Shown piece by piece: positions 24,469-36,632 of a stretch of 64,000 nucleotides of DNA. The stretch comes from Trichoplax adhaerens. Its lineage: Eukaryota; Placozoa; Uniplacotomia; Trichoplacea; Trichoplacidae. The position numbers and the translations under genes were made by a program. The DNA is taken from NCBI RefSeq assembly GCF_000150275.1, contig NW_002060960.1, positions 248,001 through 312,000 of the forward strand. The letters are read 5' to 3'. Within the stretch, counting starts at the first letter, position 1, and every line of letters starts with the position of its first letter. The notes beneath the pieces are model-generated. The model saw nothing but the letters and a program-made list of their open reading frames with translations. It searched no databases and was not told where the DNA came from.

Positions 24469-27400
24469 TATTTAATTCCAATATAGCTTGCAAACCCACC
24501 TACCAATATAGACGGTTTAGATATCGGAAGATATCGATAGATTCCGGTGTAATTCAACAGCATTTAAATTTTACAGCTAGGCAACTACGTAGGTTATGAA
24601 TCAATTTATATTACATCTAATAGATAAAAATCCAGAAAGAATGAACTGTATAATTAATCTAATCTCTGTAAGGTCAATTTCGAACACCCACATTGGCCAT
24701 TTTACCATAACTGCAATCCAACTCAGTTTAGCTTCTTATCGTATTTATAAGTATTGACAATTTAGAAGGAAAAGAGATCAACGCATACAGGTATACTTTA
24801 TTGCTATTAAAACTTCATAACTAGTCCAATTGCCAAAGATATTTATATTACGATCTGGATAGTAAAAATGCCATAAAATAAATTAATTGAAATAGTAAAT
24901 AAAAATTCTTAAAATTGGTAATGAACATCCATTTTAGCCAACTTTCCGTGGCTAAAATTCTGTCGGGATTTCAGTCTAGCGCTTTCTACTAAACAGCGGT
25001 TAGGAAACAGTAGAAAAATATTAAAATTATTAATAATAATTTCTTTAATTTAATACAACTTCTACTTCGCCCTGCCAATTTACCATAAAATTTCAACTCG
25101 GAATACAGATAGCCAAGACAGAGACAATTAGGCTTATGGGCGAATATCTATCGCTGGAAGGCCATAACTGATAAAATCCAAGATTGAGAGCTCTTAACTG
25201 ATGTCAATATTTTTTAGTTGCATCATGTAAAAATTGTCTTTGTTACTATTGATTTTATTTTTTAAGGAAATATTGATCATTAAAATAATTTACGCATGTA
25301 AAGTTATCGCATTAAAACTAGATTCCTTTTGATTTTGAATATCGACTTTATGCATCGATTAACTAAAGAAACAACGCTAAACCGACATTTATATTTATGA
25401 ATCAAAGCTGTTCCGGTGGTAGATTAACGGCAAATTATATTTTATGATTGGTAGAAATTTCAAATCAATGTATAAAGAACTGTTTAGGGCCTAAGTATAA
25501 CTGCATTTACAATTTTCAAAGTCAATAGATGACAAAGATGAAAGTATGACTAATGTGTTAGAATAGCAAAACATCACATTCGATGATATTATTCGTCTTG
25601 GTGGTGTTATTAAATAATACGATAATTTCAGCCAGTAATAGTGACTATTCCAACTTCCGAATATTTATATTGTCGATGAATCCTGATCAGCATCAACTTA
25701 ATTTCATTGTAAGGGCCGCATCATGCCTGAAATGTGGAATCATAAATATTACGTAGCTCAAATCGGAATAGGAATAATATGCTAATCAAACTTAGCAAGA
25801 TAGAAAGATGGTAATAGTTGAATTAGAATCTTGCATATTGAGTCGATTAACATCGCATCATTTAGAAGTGCTATCGTGAATGAAAGCCAAATACTGGCAA
25901 GATGTATAGAATGCTAGAATCAGAACGACAGTGCCAACCTAGATATTATTGTATCGTCTATAATGAATATTAATTATTGTTTTCCTGTAATCTTAGTCAG
26001 GAATGGATGAAAGATGGCAATCAGTCTAATAGGCTAAAATCATTAATTATTGAGTTAAGTAGCATCATTTTATCATTTGATTATGGATAATTGTCTAAAA
26101 TTATTTTAACTAGCAAGATATGAAGATTGTTCCAGGCTTAAAGTGCTAAAATGATAAGCCTTGATTTTATCGACTGTTGCCACTAGAATAGTTATTGTAC
26201 TAACATGGATGAATAGTAATGCAAAGAAAATTAGTTGAAAAAAGCTTAAATGTTTTAAAAATTAACAACTAAGTAACGCTGAATTATTAGTACGAGAAAT
26301 AAATAAGCGGTTTGTAATGTCTTGTCTCAATTAGGAAATACACGAAGGGCTATGACATTTCCTTAAGCTATTTATAATAGCAAAAACCATATCTTAATTT
26401 CAGTAGATGTAAATTTCTGAGTAGTATGATATCCAATAAAGCAACTAATGATTCTATTTTGATCAAGCTACGAGTACTAAGAAATGATAAAGATCGTGCA
26501 GAAGCAACTCTAATCTTGATCAATCTATCACTAACTATTATCTTATTAATTTTATCGTTCAATTAATAATAAATTAAAATACAGTTTATGGTGCGATCCA
26601 TTGCATAATAATGACTGTAATTCTCTACATGATGCCAAAGCCTTAATTTCTAGTAAACATCCAAAAATTTGTGAGATGGAATTCAATGTACAAATAGTAA
26701 GAGGGTATAAAAAGCAATTTTACGAAAGTAATGGCGTGCAGGCATCATAATGTAGATTTTTCCAGCTAGCAATTACGAGAATAGAGAAAATAGATGTATT
26801 ATGATAGCCCTATAAAGATACTATTTATTTATATTTACTTAGACTTGGATCTAGGAGCAACCCTGGCCATTTATATTCATAAATTAACTGTGGCAATATT
26901 TATTATTGCCAAGATGTAAAAATTGCATGCTAAACATTCTAAAAATGTTTATGTTCATCAATCTCAATTAATCATAGCGTTTAATATTCTGCTTATAAGG
27001 TTTTACACCGAATAATGCATTATGCATCAAATCAATCTCAAATAATTCATTTGTTTCTATAAAGGATTTTCATCGTTCTCATATAAAATCCTGCTTTTAA
27101 TTTGCCTAATTCGATAGCTTATTGAACACCTACTTACCAATAAAGTTACCAAAAATTAGACATAAGCGCCATTAAAATCGTTCGATTTGAAGATTAACTT
27201 TTTTGATCAACTCAAAACCTCTAGTAATAAGTATTTATTATGCATGTTATACCTACGTAATATTTAATATTCTGCAGATAGAAATTTAAAGTAAACACTG
27301 AAGGTTTCGCGTCCTTCATTTGTTCATTACTGAATTCAGACGCTCATGAAATGTGATTTAATTAATACCAACTATGAATAAATAAAGTTGCGATCTATAT

Positions 27401-28525
27401 TTAGATTAACTTACTGTAAGCCTATGTTCACTCCAATTGTAAATTATGATAGAGTTTAAATATAGATTCAAAGAGAATGTTGGTGTAGATGCCTTTTTAT
27501 TGTAGCGTTATTCATATACCAATTAACCAATTAATGTGTTCGTCATATACTCTTATTAACGCGGTAATACTTTTAAATCATACCCTATGTGTGATCTTTA
27601 AGATGCAATGATTAGAGACAAATAACATTATCAATCCTTTTAAAACAGTATTTTTACAGTATGGATATGCCAAGATTTTAGATTGAATTGAAAATGGAGA
27701 GGAGCGAGTAATTTGTTCGCTTGTTATGCTTTCTTTACTCGCGATCCTTTACTTCCAATAACTCGAGACTAATAGAATCAGCAACACTGTTTCTCAGCTA
27801 GTCGGCGAATCAAGTTAATTTCAAGTACTTTACCGAACAATCTTAATAGAGGGTAAGCTATAATATCTCTACGGGAGATCACTAACCAGGCATTGCCATA
27901 TTTTTAAATAGTACATATAACCACACTTCGTTTAATGAAAGCTGGCGATGATGTAATGGAAAAGATCGAAATTTAAACAAATAAAAATTTTATAATATTC
28001 CGACCAAGGGCAAGACAGATGAAATTTTGTTGACAATCATAACTCATTTTGATACTGATTTGAAAGGAATGTCCCATAAAAAAGGGTGCACGAAAATTAA
28101 TGCGGATTAGAGATTCCCCTGTATTCGGACTATTATACTTTGATTTATCGGATTCAAGACAAATGAAATTGCTAAAACGGATGCATATACTACATAAATT
28201 AAAGTTGGAAATTAGGTGAAATTTATTTAATAGCTTTACTAATACTTCTATCAAAAGTGATACCAATACTGACGGATGTAAAAAGTGAATGTTTGGTGTG
28301 TTCAACGTCAACCTTTAATAAAAATATTTTGTAATTGAAGGTATTTTTTACCTGGGAACTAATTATAACCAATTAAATGATCTGCTTTTAATCACAACAG
28401 TGGGTAAATATAGGGAAAGTAAATATACATACAGCATTAATAGAGTTACAGTAGATCAGGAATTAATACGTTTATTTACTAAAAACAAGTAGTCCCGTAC
28501 CGTTTATCGCGGCTCAGCCGAAAAG
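24469..28525. other. Non-coding part of copy B
   Basis: Mirrors 15929-20816. No exon recognised. 27975-28325 is an insertion relative to copy A: it contains a minus-strand open frame (28311-27973, hydrophobic N-half) of no recognised family and is bounded by similar AT-rich words (aataaaaatttta / aataaaaatatttt). It may be a small mobile insert or sequence lost from copy A. Confidence 0.5.
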
Positions 28526-29366
28526 TATATAAGCAATACCTGCGAGTTGATCAGATCATCTCTAATCCGTTCCAAAAATTCAACCTCTACTCCACTGAAA
28601 ATACTCGTAAGTACTTATTCGTGTTCTATTTAGTTTTATTTTTAAGTACAGAATGATATTCTTGTCAGGAATAGGTTGCAGTTTTGCTAGTTTTTGATAA
28701 ATCCGACGTTGCATTTCATACCTACTTTAAACGAGATTGAACTTTTACATATGATGAAACTGTCTTACGCATACCATGAAACATTAGTAAAATTTCGATG
28801 CGGTTCTTCAATTGAAGATGAACACCTCGTCTTGACTACCTAGCTGTACGAGCCCATTTTATCTCAGATTTACTATTGACACAGATGATTTTATTTGCTT
28901 ATGACTTTAAACCCAATTCCAGTAATAAGTAGTGGAGGCTAACAGTCCTAATGACGGTTCTATAGATTATACTGTAGTATTTTTCTCTTTAATTCAGCGT
29001 AACTTTTTACCTTAAGGGTAAATGTTTTCAAAATAGATATCTACAGTGTTCTATAATTGATTAGATGATTATTTTTTGGTATGCGAGTCATATTGCCTGC
29101 TGTATCTGTCGTATACTGTAGATTTATATTGCTTTATTTCTCTGAATATAAAACAGCATTATACGCCTATGTTACACTGTAGAAGAAAATAAAGTTATCC
29201 ATTTGAATTTATAATGGCGTCAATTAATTTATATATTATGATACACTACTATAAATCATTTTTGAATTGGCCACCGTGGACATGAGATGTTAAACCAGAA
29301 TCGATGTAATCTTTTCATAATGATTTCATGATACTATATTAAATCTCAATTTTTGGAAATATGTAG
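28526..29366 (+). promoter_or_regulatory. Putative promoter and 5' non-coding exon/intron of the copy-B unknown gene
   Basis: TATA-like tatataag at 28526-28533; a leader segment ends at 28606 in actc then gtaagt, and the acceptor tgtag ends at 29366, nine bases before the ATG. This matches the copy-A arrangement at 20817-21423. Conservation of both the TATA and the splice pair in two diverged copies suggests both genes are transcribed. Confidence 0.5.
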
Positions 29367-29375
29367 GAAATAATC

Positions 29376-31166
29376 ATGCCTTCTGATGCTGGTAACGGAC
29401 CTGCTAGCACCGTGTATAATTTGAATTGTGATGAAATCGATTGCGCTGAAATAATTAAGTACTTTAAGTTACAGGCTAGCGATAAAGGATATTTGATAGT
29501 ATTACCCGACAAGAGTAATAAAGGCGATAACACATTGAAGACCATGTATGTTGAAGATCATCTTGTAGGCAAAAGTAAGTTAATATTGTCCAATCGATCG
29601 CTTTAGTATTGCTTCAATATTCATGAAGTACGAGCAAAATTGAACCAGTTTCAAAATAAAAGCAAATTGCAACAGCAAGTTAACATTATATAGTCTATGA
29701 TGATACAGTCGCGTTCTTTAAAGTAAGTAAATTAAATGCTATCTTGCCCAAAATTTTTTGCAAATGGAATTGCCAGCAGTTCGGTGCAAAGTCACTTTAT
29801 TTTTAAGCTTTGCACGTTCATAGAACTTGCTAATAAGCTGAAATTGGATATAGCGTGACTGCTATAAGTCAATGAGAGCACCTAATCAAATTTGAGCTTC
29901 ATGTTCATATTCTAAATGTACATATATACACTAAGCCAGAATTATTTCGATAATCAGTTTACAAATAAAAATGTCATATCATTCTTATTCATTTATAGAA
30001 TGATGGCACATTTTAATTTTGTTCAATTGCAGTGAAAAGGAATATGGCTTAGTCGACGACGATCTGCAATAGATTTTAATTTAATTTTTAAACGTTGAAA
30101 ATTAATCAGCATCATTTCGGAAAACACATAGGAATTTTCATTTTAGTACTCGGCCATACTTTATATCAATGCAGACTATAACTGACGCTATATCACCTAG
30201 TGTTGTTGTTGACACAGTGTTCAGGCTTTCCAAGCTAATGTGAACAGGGTGTCATTTATTAAAAGTAATTTCCTTATTTATGATTTTACAGGCACAGATC
30301 TAAGCTTATAATTCATTTAATTATAATTATTTATTTTGTTGCCGCTAGGTACATTTGAAATTCTATCTGTAAACATTCCTGCACCTACAGAAGACGGCCC
30401 CAAGTGCTGTTCAGATAATAGCTGTAGAAAGCGTTCAGCAATAAATCGCTTAGCTTACAAAATTGACGACAAAATATATTTTCTAGCTGGCGAAGAGGTA
30501 ACTGCACCTCAAGGAAATTGCTTCAAAATAGACGGTCGAAGTTATGTTAATTTGGTATTTGTGGTAAGTTTTCTGGTGGTGTGTTGTAAATGATGTATCA
30601 AATACAGTGTCGCCACTTATTTTCCACAGTAGACACTTTATAGAGAAAAGTTTCACAGTTTATTTTCCTTCTCTGAATACGCGGTTATGTCCTCCCTTTA
30701 GGACAAAGATGAATACGATAAAATTATCAAGTTAAAGGGATACATTGCTTTGCATGTCGTGAAAGCGAATTCGGGCAATAGGGACATTAGATTTCGCGCT
30801 GAACCATTCTGCGAAAGTAAGGAAGCCAAAAACAAGTTCCTTAATGCCACGCAACATAAGCCAATGAATACAGCATCGAATAACGAGAACGGAGACTATT
30901 CTGCTGTACAAGTGCATGTTTATCACACCATTGACCAAGCCGAATGTACAGAGCGCGACAGTTTACCAAATAATACTAATTTTCGAAAAATTTGTGTAGC
31001 TAATAAAAAGGAAAATAAGGATCATAGTCGCTCAACTCCAGCGAATAATTCAGAAAATGATACTCTTGATTCCGAAGCAAAAGATCCTCCAAACTCTTTC
31101 TCATCAAAAGAAATAGGTGGTAAGTTTTCAGGAGATGAGAATGGTCCATATTTGCGTAGCACTTAG
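29376..31166 (+). CDS. Unrecognised protein, duplicated gene copy B, 3 coding exons, 292 aa
   Basis: Exons 29376-29574, 30349-30563 and 30702-31166 (199+215+465 nt), with intron positions and phases identical to 21433-23074. Conserved with copy A: YFKLQASDKGYLIVLP, YFLAGEEVTAPQGNCF, YVNLVFV|DKDEYDK, HVYHTIDQAEC and KICV. The cysteine cluster differs (CCSDNSC here). The tail is longer, Ser/Asn/Lys/Asp-rich and probably disordered. Overall protein identity to copy A is about half by eye, lower than the noncoding identity of the surrounding block suggests. The frame is intact in all exons, so it is likely still functional. No family recognised. Confidence 0.75.
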
Positions 31167-33959
31167 TTGCATCCAGCTCTGCTTTGAAAATAATGTAAGC
31201 TTGACCTCTTTTTCAAAAAATAGAATTGCAGGGATAGCATAACGTAGTTTGATTTCTTCACTAACTACAATTGGCATACTAATTAGACTATCTGTGTACA
31301 TTATTAAACGGCTTTGATTGTACACTTGCTTGTTATTGAGTAGCGTAGAAAAAAAAAGCCACACTGTGGTGCAATTCTTGTTCTATTAGCGTATGTTAAA
31401 TGATTTATATGTAAGGACAAGCAGAATAGACTTATTCGAGTGTGCTGAATAACCTCAATAAAATTGGCTCTTATCAACCAATTGTATTTATTAATCTGTG
31501 TTACTGCAACGATATGAAGGATTAGGATTTTTGATGGAGGGTTCAACAGATCGGTAAGGCTAGGTTTCATAGTCATTTATAGACGTATCACCACTTGAAG
31601 TAAGAAAGTGCGTTCTTGTTTTATTATCTAGTAGAAATGGTATCGTGTAATAACAATGATCTCGCCAATACTGTCTTAGTCAAATGGAGCTTTCTAAAAG
31701 GCTTTTATTGCAAGGTTTTAGGAATAGTAGAGCAATAATTCATTAGTACAAGAAACTAGTCTAAAATCTAAAATCCAGTAGAAATGGCATCGTATAATAA
31801 GGCTGATCTCTCCAATACTGTTTTAGTCAAATGGAATTTTCAGAAGGGCTTTTATTACAAGGTTTTAGCAATAGTAGAGCATAATGAAGTACTACAAGAA
31901 ACTAGTCTAAAATCTAAAATCTAATAGAAATGGCATCGTATAATAAAAATAATTTCACCAATATTGTCCTAGTCAAATGGAATTTTCTAAAAGGCTTTTA
32001 TTACAAGGTTTTAGGAATAGTAGAGCAATAATTCATTAGTATAAGAAACTAGTCTAAAATCTAAAATATTCCCAGCTGAAAGTGAAGTGAAGTCCATCGC
32101 TAATATCTGTCTATCTCCACAGTTCTTAAATACATTTCGTTCAATCCATTGATGACAGCATAATGAGGTACAATTTGACTTTAGTCATCAAACTGAATAC
32201 ATTTCTTCAAATAGATCATCATTCACTTCTATAATCCAAATCATGCTACAAAGGGAAACCATCGAACCGAACTTTCTCAGGTCTAATTCTACTTAAGATG
32301 GTACTCTCTTCTATCAATGTCCTACACCTTTTGGTACTAACAGCGTGACACACGGACATTCGCATTAATGTGATTTGATTTTTAGTTTATTTAAGTTTAT
32401 TATCGGGCTATTTTAAATATTTGCTTAGTCCTCCCCTATTTTGGTAAATAGTTATAATCAATCAATGCAGTATCCTAATGAAGACGATACGGAGACCAAT
32501 TTCCAAGCCTAGTGTTCAATTATGACTTGCGTTCTTTGCATAGATCACTACACTAGATTTGAGCAGTATACCGACATAACAACGAACATCATCCATTTTA
32601 TCTTAATAGAGATTTTTAACTATAGCTTGAAACTCGATTAGCCCGTAATGAAAACTACAAATCCCTTTTCCTTTGATCCTTACAATTCAACAAGGCGGTT
32701 ATCGTATAAAGATTGGAAGAATATAACGAGCATATTATCTAGCTGCAAAATTTGTCCACATATCCTATTTGTATTATATATTACTATAATTACCGGCTAC
32801 TATCTCATCACCATTTGTAAGCAAAGATATAAAGTGATGTACAAGAGAATTTTCAATGATTTTTGAATGGCAAGTTCATTGAAAGTGATGAGTGAGCCAT
32901 TAATATAAATGAAAATCAAAGCTTGAAGTATTTCTATTCCAATAGAAAGATCGATCAGTTTAATACAGAGATTATCCGAAGTTAAGATCATAGGTAGAGT
33001 TCGATTCAAGTTTCTTTCTCATCAGAATTCTAGCCTTAATTTTCAGTATCGAAATTGATTTATTGCTATCATAGCTTAGTAAGAAATCTTGGCGCCCATC
33101 GTTTCTACTGTCACTGATACTCGTATGTATATAACAACTACAATCAGTATTTATTGACAAGGCTGAGCTCTATCCAAGTATTAAGTTTTGTAGGAAGATA
33201 TTTATCGTTCATCTTGTCTTCAGTTGTATTGATTGAGCCAAAGACCATCATCGTTGGCCTTTATTTATTAGTAGAATTCATAGAATGGAGTAGAAATACA
33301 GTCGATTAGTGATAGCTCATTTAGGAGGGTGGATCAATGCATGCAGCGATAGATTTTACTATAATGACAATTCCACGAAAGGAATGATTTCATGAATTAT
33401 TTATTAGTCAAGCTAATTTATTGTAAATTACGATTCGTATCAAGCCATAGTGCTTTTTTAAAACTGTCTATTCATGGTATTTAGCAGTTGTAAGGTTGTT
33501 GTTGTTCTCTATATGCAATCCTTTTCGAAGCGTTGTTGACTTTTGCATGCAAAAATGACTTCCCTACTCGTATATCCGAACTGATCCGTGCATAAATAAA
33601 TCTATTTTATGTTCACATTTGGACGGATCGTTGAATCACTGTTGATCTTTCTGGATTGATGTTCTTATTCCTATCATTACTGTACGTATTTACCAATCAA
33701 GACCGAAACATGCTTAATCTCGTTGTACTTTTGGGGGGACAATGTTGACAAGGTGTCCATTTGAGGTTAATCATGGATGATAGATTACTGTATGAAACAA
33801 GCAATCGAGTAGTTTATATCATGACATTCCCGTGTTACTCTGGGACTACTCAACAATCATTTTATCTTTTTCCCTCTCTTCTTGACCAGGGAAACGAATG
33901 GTGAAGTAGTCCCTGATTTGGCAAATGGATTCATGCCATGTACGCCATTAATTAAGCCT
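31167..33959. other. Gene-free stretch after the duplication
   Basis: 31185-31645 is the end of copy B; 31631-32070 is the 147-bp satellite. Beyond that I see only short ORFs without family resemblance (for example 32648-32866 plus, hydrophobic and basic; 33009-32800 minus). No RNA gene, splice-supported exon or repeat was recognised from 32080 to 33900. Confidence 0.45.
31631..32070. repeat. 147-bp satellite, 3 copies
   Basis: Units start at 31631, 31778 and 31924 with the box (a/g)tagaaatgg-atcgt-taata. They run through agtcaaatgga-tttc, then aggcttttatt-caaggtttta, then aatagtagagca, and end agaaactagtctaaaatctaaaat. Copies are highly similar, so the array is young. A related box (agtagaaatgg) also ends duplication copy A near 24111. 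Confidence 0.88.
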
Positions 33960-34430
33960 CAGGGCGAAATGCTTTGCCTGATGTGTGGTGGCCAGTCTTG
34001 CCCGGGGATCCCATGATGGGTACAGTATCTCTAAAAAAAGCTCTGGGCGGGGGATGGGGTCCGCCACCCTACGGGTGTTAAAATACACGAATCACAGGGA
34101 TCAAACTAGAGAAAAGCTGAGGCCCCGTTACCCCAGGGGGGAAACAAATCCTAACATGTCATACAAGTACTGGACGACATGTTTACTGTAGGGATGAAAA
34201 GGTCAGAATTGGAGCGTATGACGCTCAACCGTACCGATGCAGACCAGATGAGACCAGGCGATGAAAATGTGGAAAGTGTACTGAAGTGGTGAACAGGCGT
34301 AACTGTGGTTGATTTTCCTGAAATACGCGTACACCGTACAGTGGCCAAGCATGTTTATTTTCTCTTTAGCTCTTTCGATAGAGAAAAAGGGAAAATGTAA
34401 CATGGAGTTCGAGGGCTGAATTTTCCGTCG
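33960..34430 (+). other. GC-rich, coding-like island with broken frames
   Basis: Composition jumps above the AT-rich surroundings (runs such as ctctgggcgggggatggggt). Frame 1: 33985-34191 opens at GTG and runs 68 codons, with charged RGE/RDQTREK segments. A second plus frame from about 34160 reads MKRSELERM and DADQMRPGDENVE up to a TGA near 34292, then stays open again through TVVDFPEIRVHRT to about 34400. Nothing closes into a gene model with introns. It may be a decayed mobile-element or transferred coding sequence; I do not recognise the family. Confidence 0.3.
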
Positions 34431-34469
34431 ATATTGTCTATGTAAGAATAGTTAGGGCAGACCGTTGTA

Positions 34470-35335
34470 ATTTCTACTGTATACTGTATAATTGTATCAC
34501 CTATACTGTACTTTGCCATTTCCAAATCGAAAGGATTAGTATACTGTACTGTACAGTAGACGTCATAGACAGTCCGGGTCAGTCCCCTACTCCGTCTACT
34601 CTACAGTACTGTATACTGTAGAACATGGTACTGTGCACTGTACAGGACAGTCAAAATACCGTCGATGGACGGTACAGTACAACTGGCCCTTCAACTTTCA
34701 ACCATTGACGTGCATTGTATGACTTGACCGAGATGCTGTTGTCCCTTTTGGGTCACTCTACTATCCGCACGCCTTCCATATAGAAGATAGTAATCATAAT
34801 GAATTCATCATGAATCATCGAGTTGAGTTGTTTTGACCGGCAAGAGAGAAAAAAAAGAAGAAGAAGCCTTTCCATCCATACTGTAGCAGTGGAATGGAAT
34901 GCAACTTGCTCACTCAGTAAAAATACCGTAGATTGACAGTGCAGTGTACTGTACGTACAGTGTACAGTACTGTAGTCCATGGAGTAAAGTACTGTACTGT
35001 ACACTGTACAGTACAGTACCATGATTGAAAAGCCGTTTTTGTTTACAGTACAGTACAGTACAGTACTGGACTTGAACTGGACTGGAGTGAACTGCAACTG
35101 GCCCGTACTGAATTGCAAATGGCCCGTACTGAATTGCAAATGGCCCTTCAACTTTCAACCATTGACGCCCATTGGTATGACTTGATCGAGACGCTGTTGT
35201 CCCTTGTGGGTCACCCTACACTACAGTACTGTACAGTGCTCTACAGTACAGTACTGTACTGTAGCATGGTTGGAATGTCGTTTTTGTTTACTGTACTGTA
35301 CAGTACTGTACACTCTGTACTGTACTGAACTGCAA
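34470..35335. repeat. Clusters of palindromic ACTGTA/TACAGT microsatellite
   Basis: Dense mixtures of tactgta, ctgtac, gtacag and tacagt words, e.g. around 34540-34680, 34930-35065 and 35215-35330. The words are self-complementary (GTAC, CTGTACAG), so each cluster can fold into many alternative hairpins. ORFs on either strand are artefacts of the repeat. Related clusters occur at 42121-42605, 42866-42995 and 56440-56525. Confidence 0.85.
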
Positions 35336-35560
35336 CTGGCCCTTCAACTTTCAACCGTTGACGCCCATTGGTATGACTTGATCGAGATGCTGTTGTCCCT
35401 TGTGGGTCACCCTACTATCCACACACCTTCCATACAAGATAATATTAATAATTAATTGAATAATGAATCATCGGGTTGAGTTGTTTTGACCGGCAAGAGA
35501 AAAAAAGAAGAAGAAGAAGAAGAAGCCTTTCCGTCCGTAGCAGTGGAATGGAATCCAACT
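34686..35560. repeat. Interspersed repeat unit, two near-full copies and one partial copy
   Basis: 34686-34910 and 35338-35560 share about 220 bp: ggcccttcaactttcaacc, then gacttga-cgaga, then gctgttgtccctt-tgggtca, then ttgttttgaccggcaagaga, then (gaa)n, then gcctttcc, then gcagtggaatggaat. A partial copy is at 35140-35220. The copies sandwich ACTGTA clusters, giving a composite local amplification. It may be a short non-autonomous element; no terminal repeats were identified. Confidence 0.75.
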
Positions 35561-36632
35561 TACTTGATTAATCCATTTTCTACATGATTTTCAGGATATC
35601 GGGGTTGATTAACATTTGAATTCGTCTACCAGTTGGGTAAGGAGTTGATGCTAGATAGCCAAGTAGTCGTTGTCATTGATGGATGATTGATCGTTGTCGA
35701 GAGTGGAGACATGAACTTGCAAGTTGATTTCAATCACTGGGCAAGTTCATGCAAGTCAAGAGTTGAACAACGCTTGCCAACTTTTGGCTAATATAAATGC
35801 GTTGCTCATGATTGCATTGGACATTCTTCACTGGTCTTGCAATCATCGTTTTGACGCCTATCAACAATCCTTGACTTGTATGCTTCTGCAACATTTTGTA
35901 ATACAATCAATTTATTGATAGTCTTTCGAGATTTCAATCATCGATGATGGCCAGGTCAGCGTGTCAAATGATGCACAACAACACAACAATCATCAAACTA
36001 CCTGATCATTTACTACTGAAAAGGACAAGGTTAGATACTACACGATACAACGACAATGCCAAACTTTGTCATCATCATGACACTGGATTCCCTCCGTCAT
36101 CACCAGCAATACACTAGGATAGAAAAGAGACTTGCCAAGCTGTTGATACAAGTATCCTTTCGATCCTGTCATGTTAGATCCATTAATCCTACCGAGATCG
36201 ATATCTTTACTAGCATTTCCATTCAATTGGATATACTCGTACATACACCATCTTTTCTATCGTAATAGTAAACTGATCCATGATGATACTATACAATCAA
36301 ACACAATCCAGTCTTATGCATCATAAAAATAATAATGTTGATCGTCATTCTAAATTGATTATTTCTTCTACTGTATTTTCATTAGATGTCATTCTTCTCA
36401 GATCCCATCTCCGGCTCCTACCGAAAATCATACAAAGGTACAACATTTTCATGCCCATGGATAGTGTCTGTCTTTCGTTGTCTACCGATGTGTCACAGTT
36501 TGTTAGTTTATTTTATGACACCAGTATCAAACTACTGTATAAAAATAATACAACAAAGTGGAAATATTCATGGTCTCTTCGTCTTATCTTACCACACATC
36601 AATAGACATTCAAAAGTTGCTCTCAAACAGCT
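35561..36632. other. Region upstream of the SPOP-like gene
   Basis: Several short plus-strand ORFs (35724-35918, 36280-36678, 36386-36712) overlap in different frames and show no family resemblance. The stretch probably contains the 5' UTR and promoter of the gene starting at 36633. A possible leader acceptor (tctcaaacag) lies two bases before the ATG. Confidence 0.45.

Larger units (their letters stand above)
24221..31645. repeat. Segmental duplication, copy B (about 7.4 kb)
   Basis: Direct, adjacent copy of 15679-24130. It contains the MADF fragment, a shortened non-coding block, the second unknown gene and its 3' flank. Compared with copy A it lacks about 480 bp (copy A 17290-17770) and one 285-bp tandem unit, and it carries an extra block at about 27975-28325. 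Its right end coincides with the start of the 147-bp satellite. Confidence 0.85.

Noticed and set aside
34753-35455. Several overlapping ORFs with Tyr/Cys/Thr-Val-Leu-rich repeats on both strands
   Set aside because: They are translations of the ACTGTA/TACAGT repeat in different frames; no unique sequence or start context.
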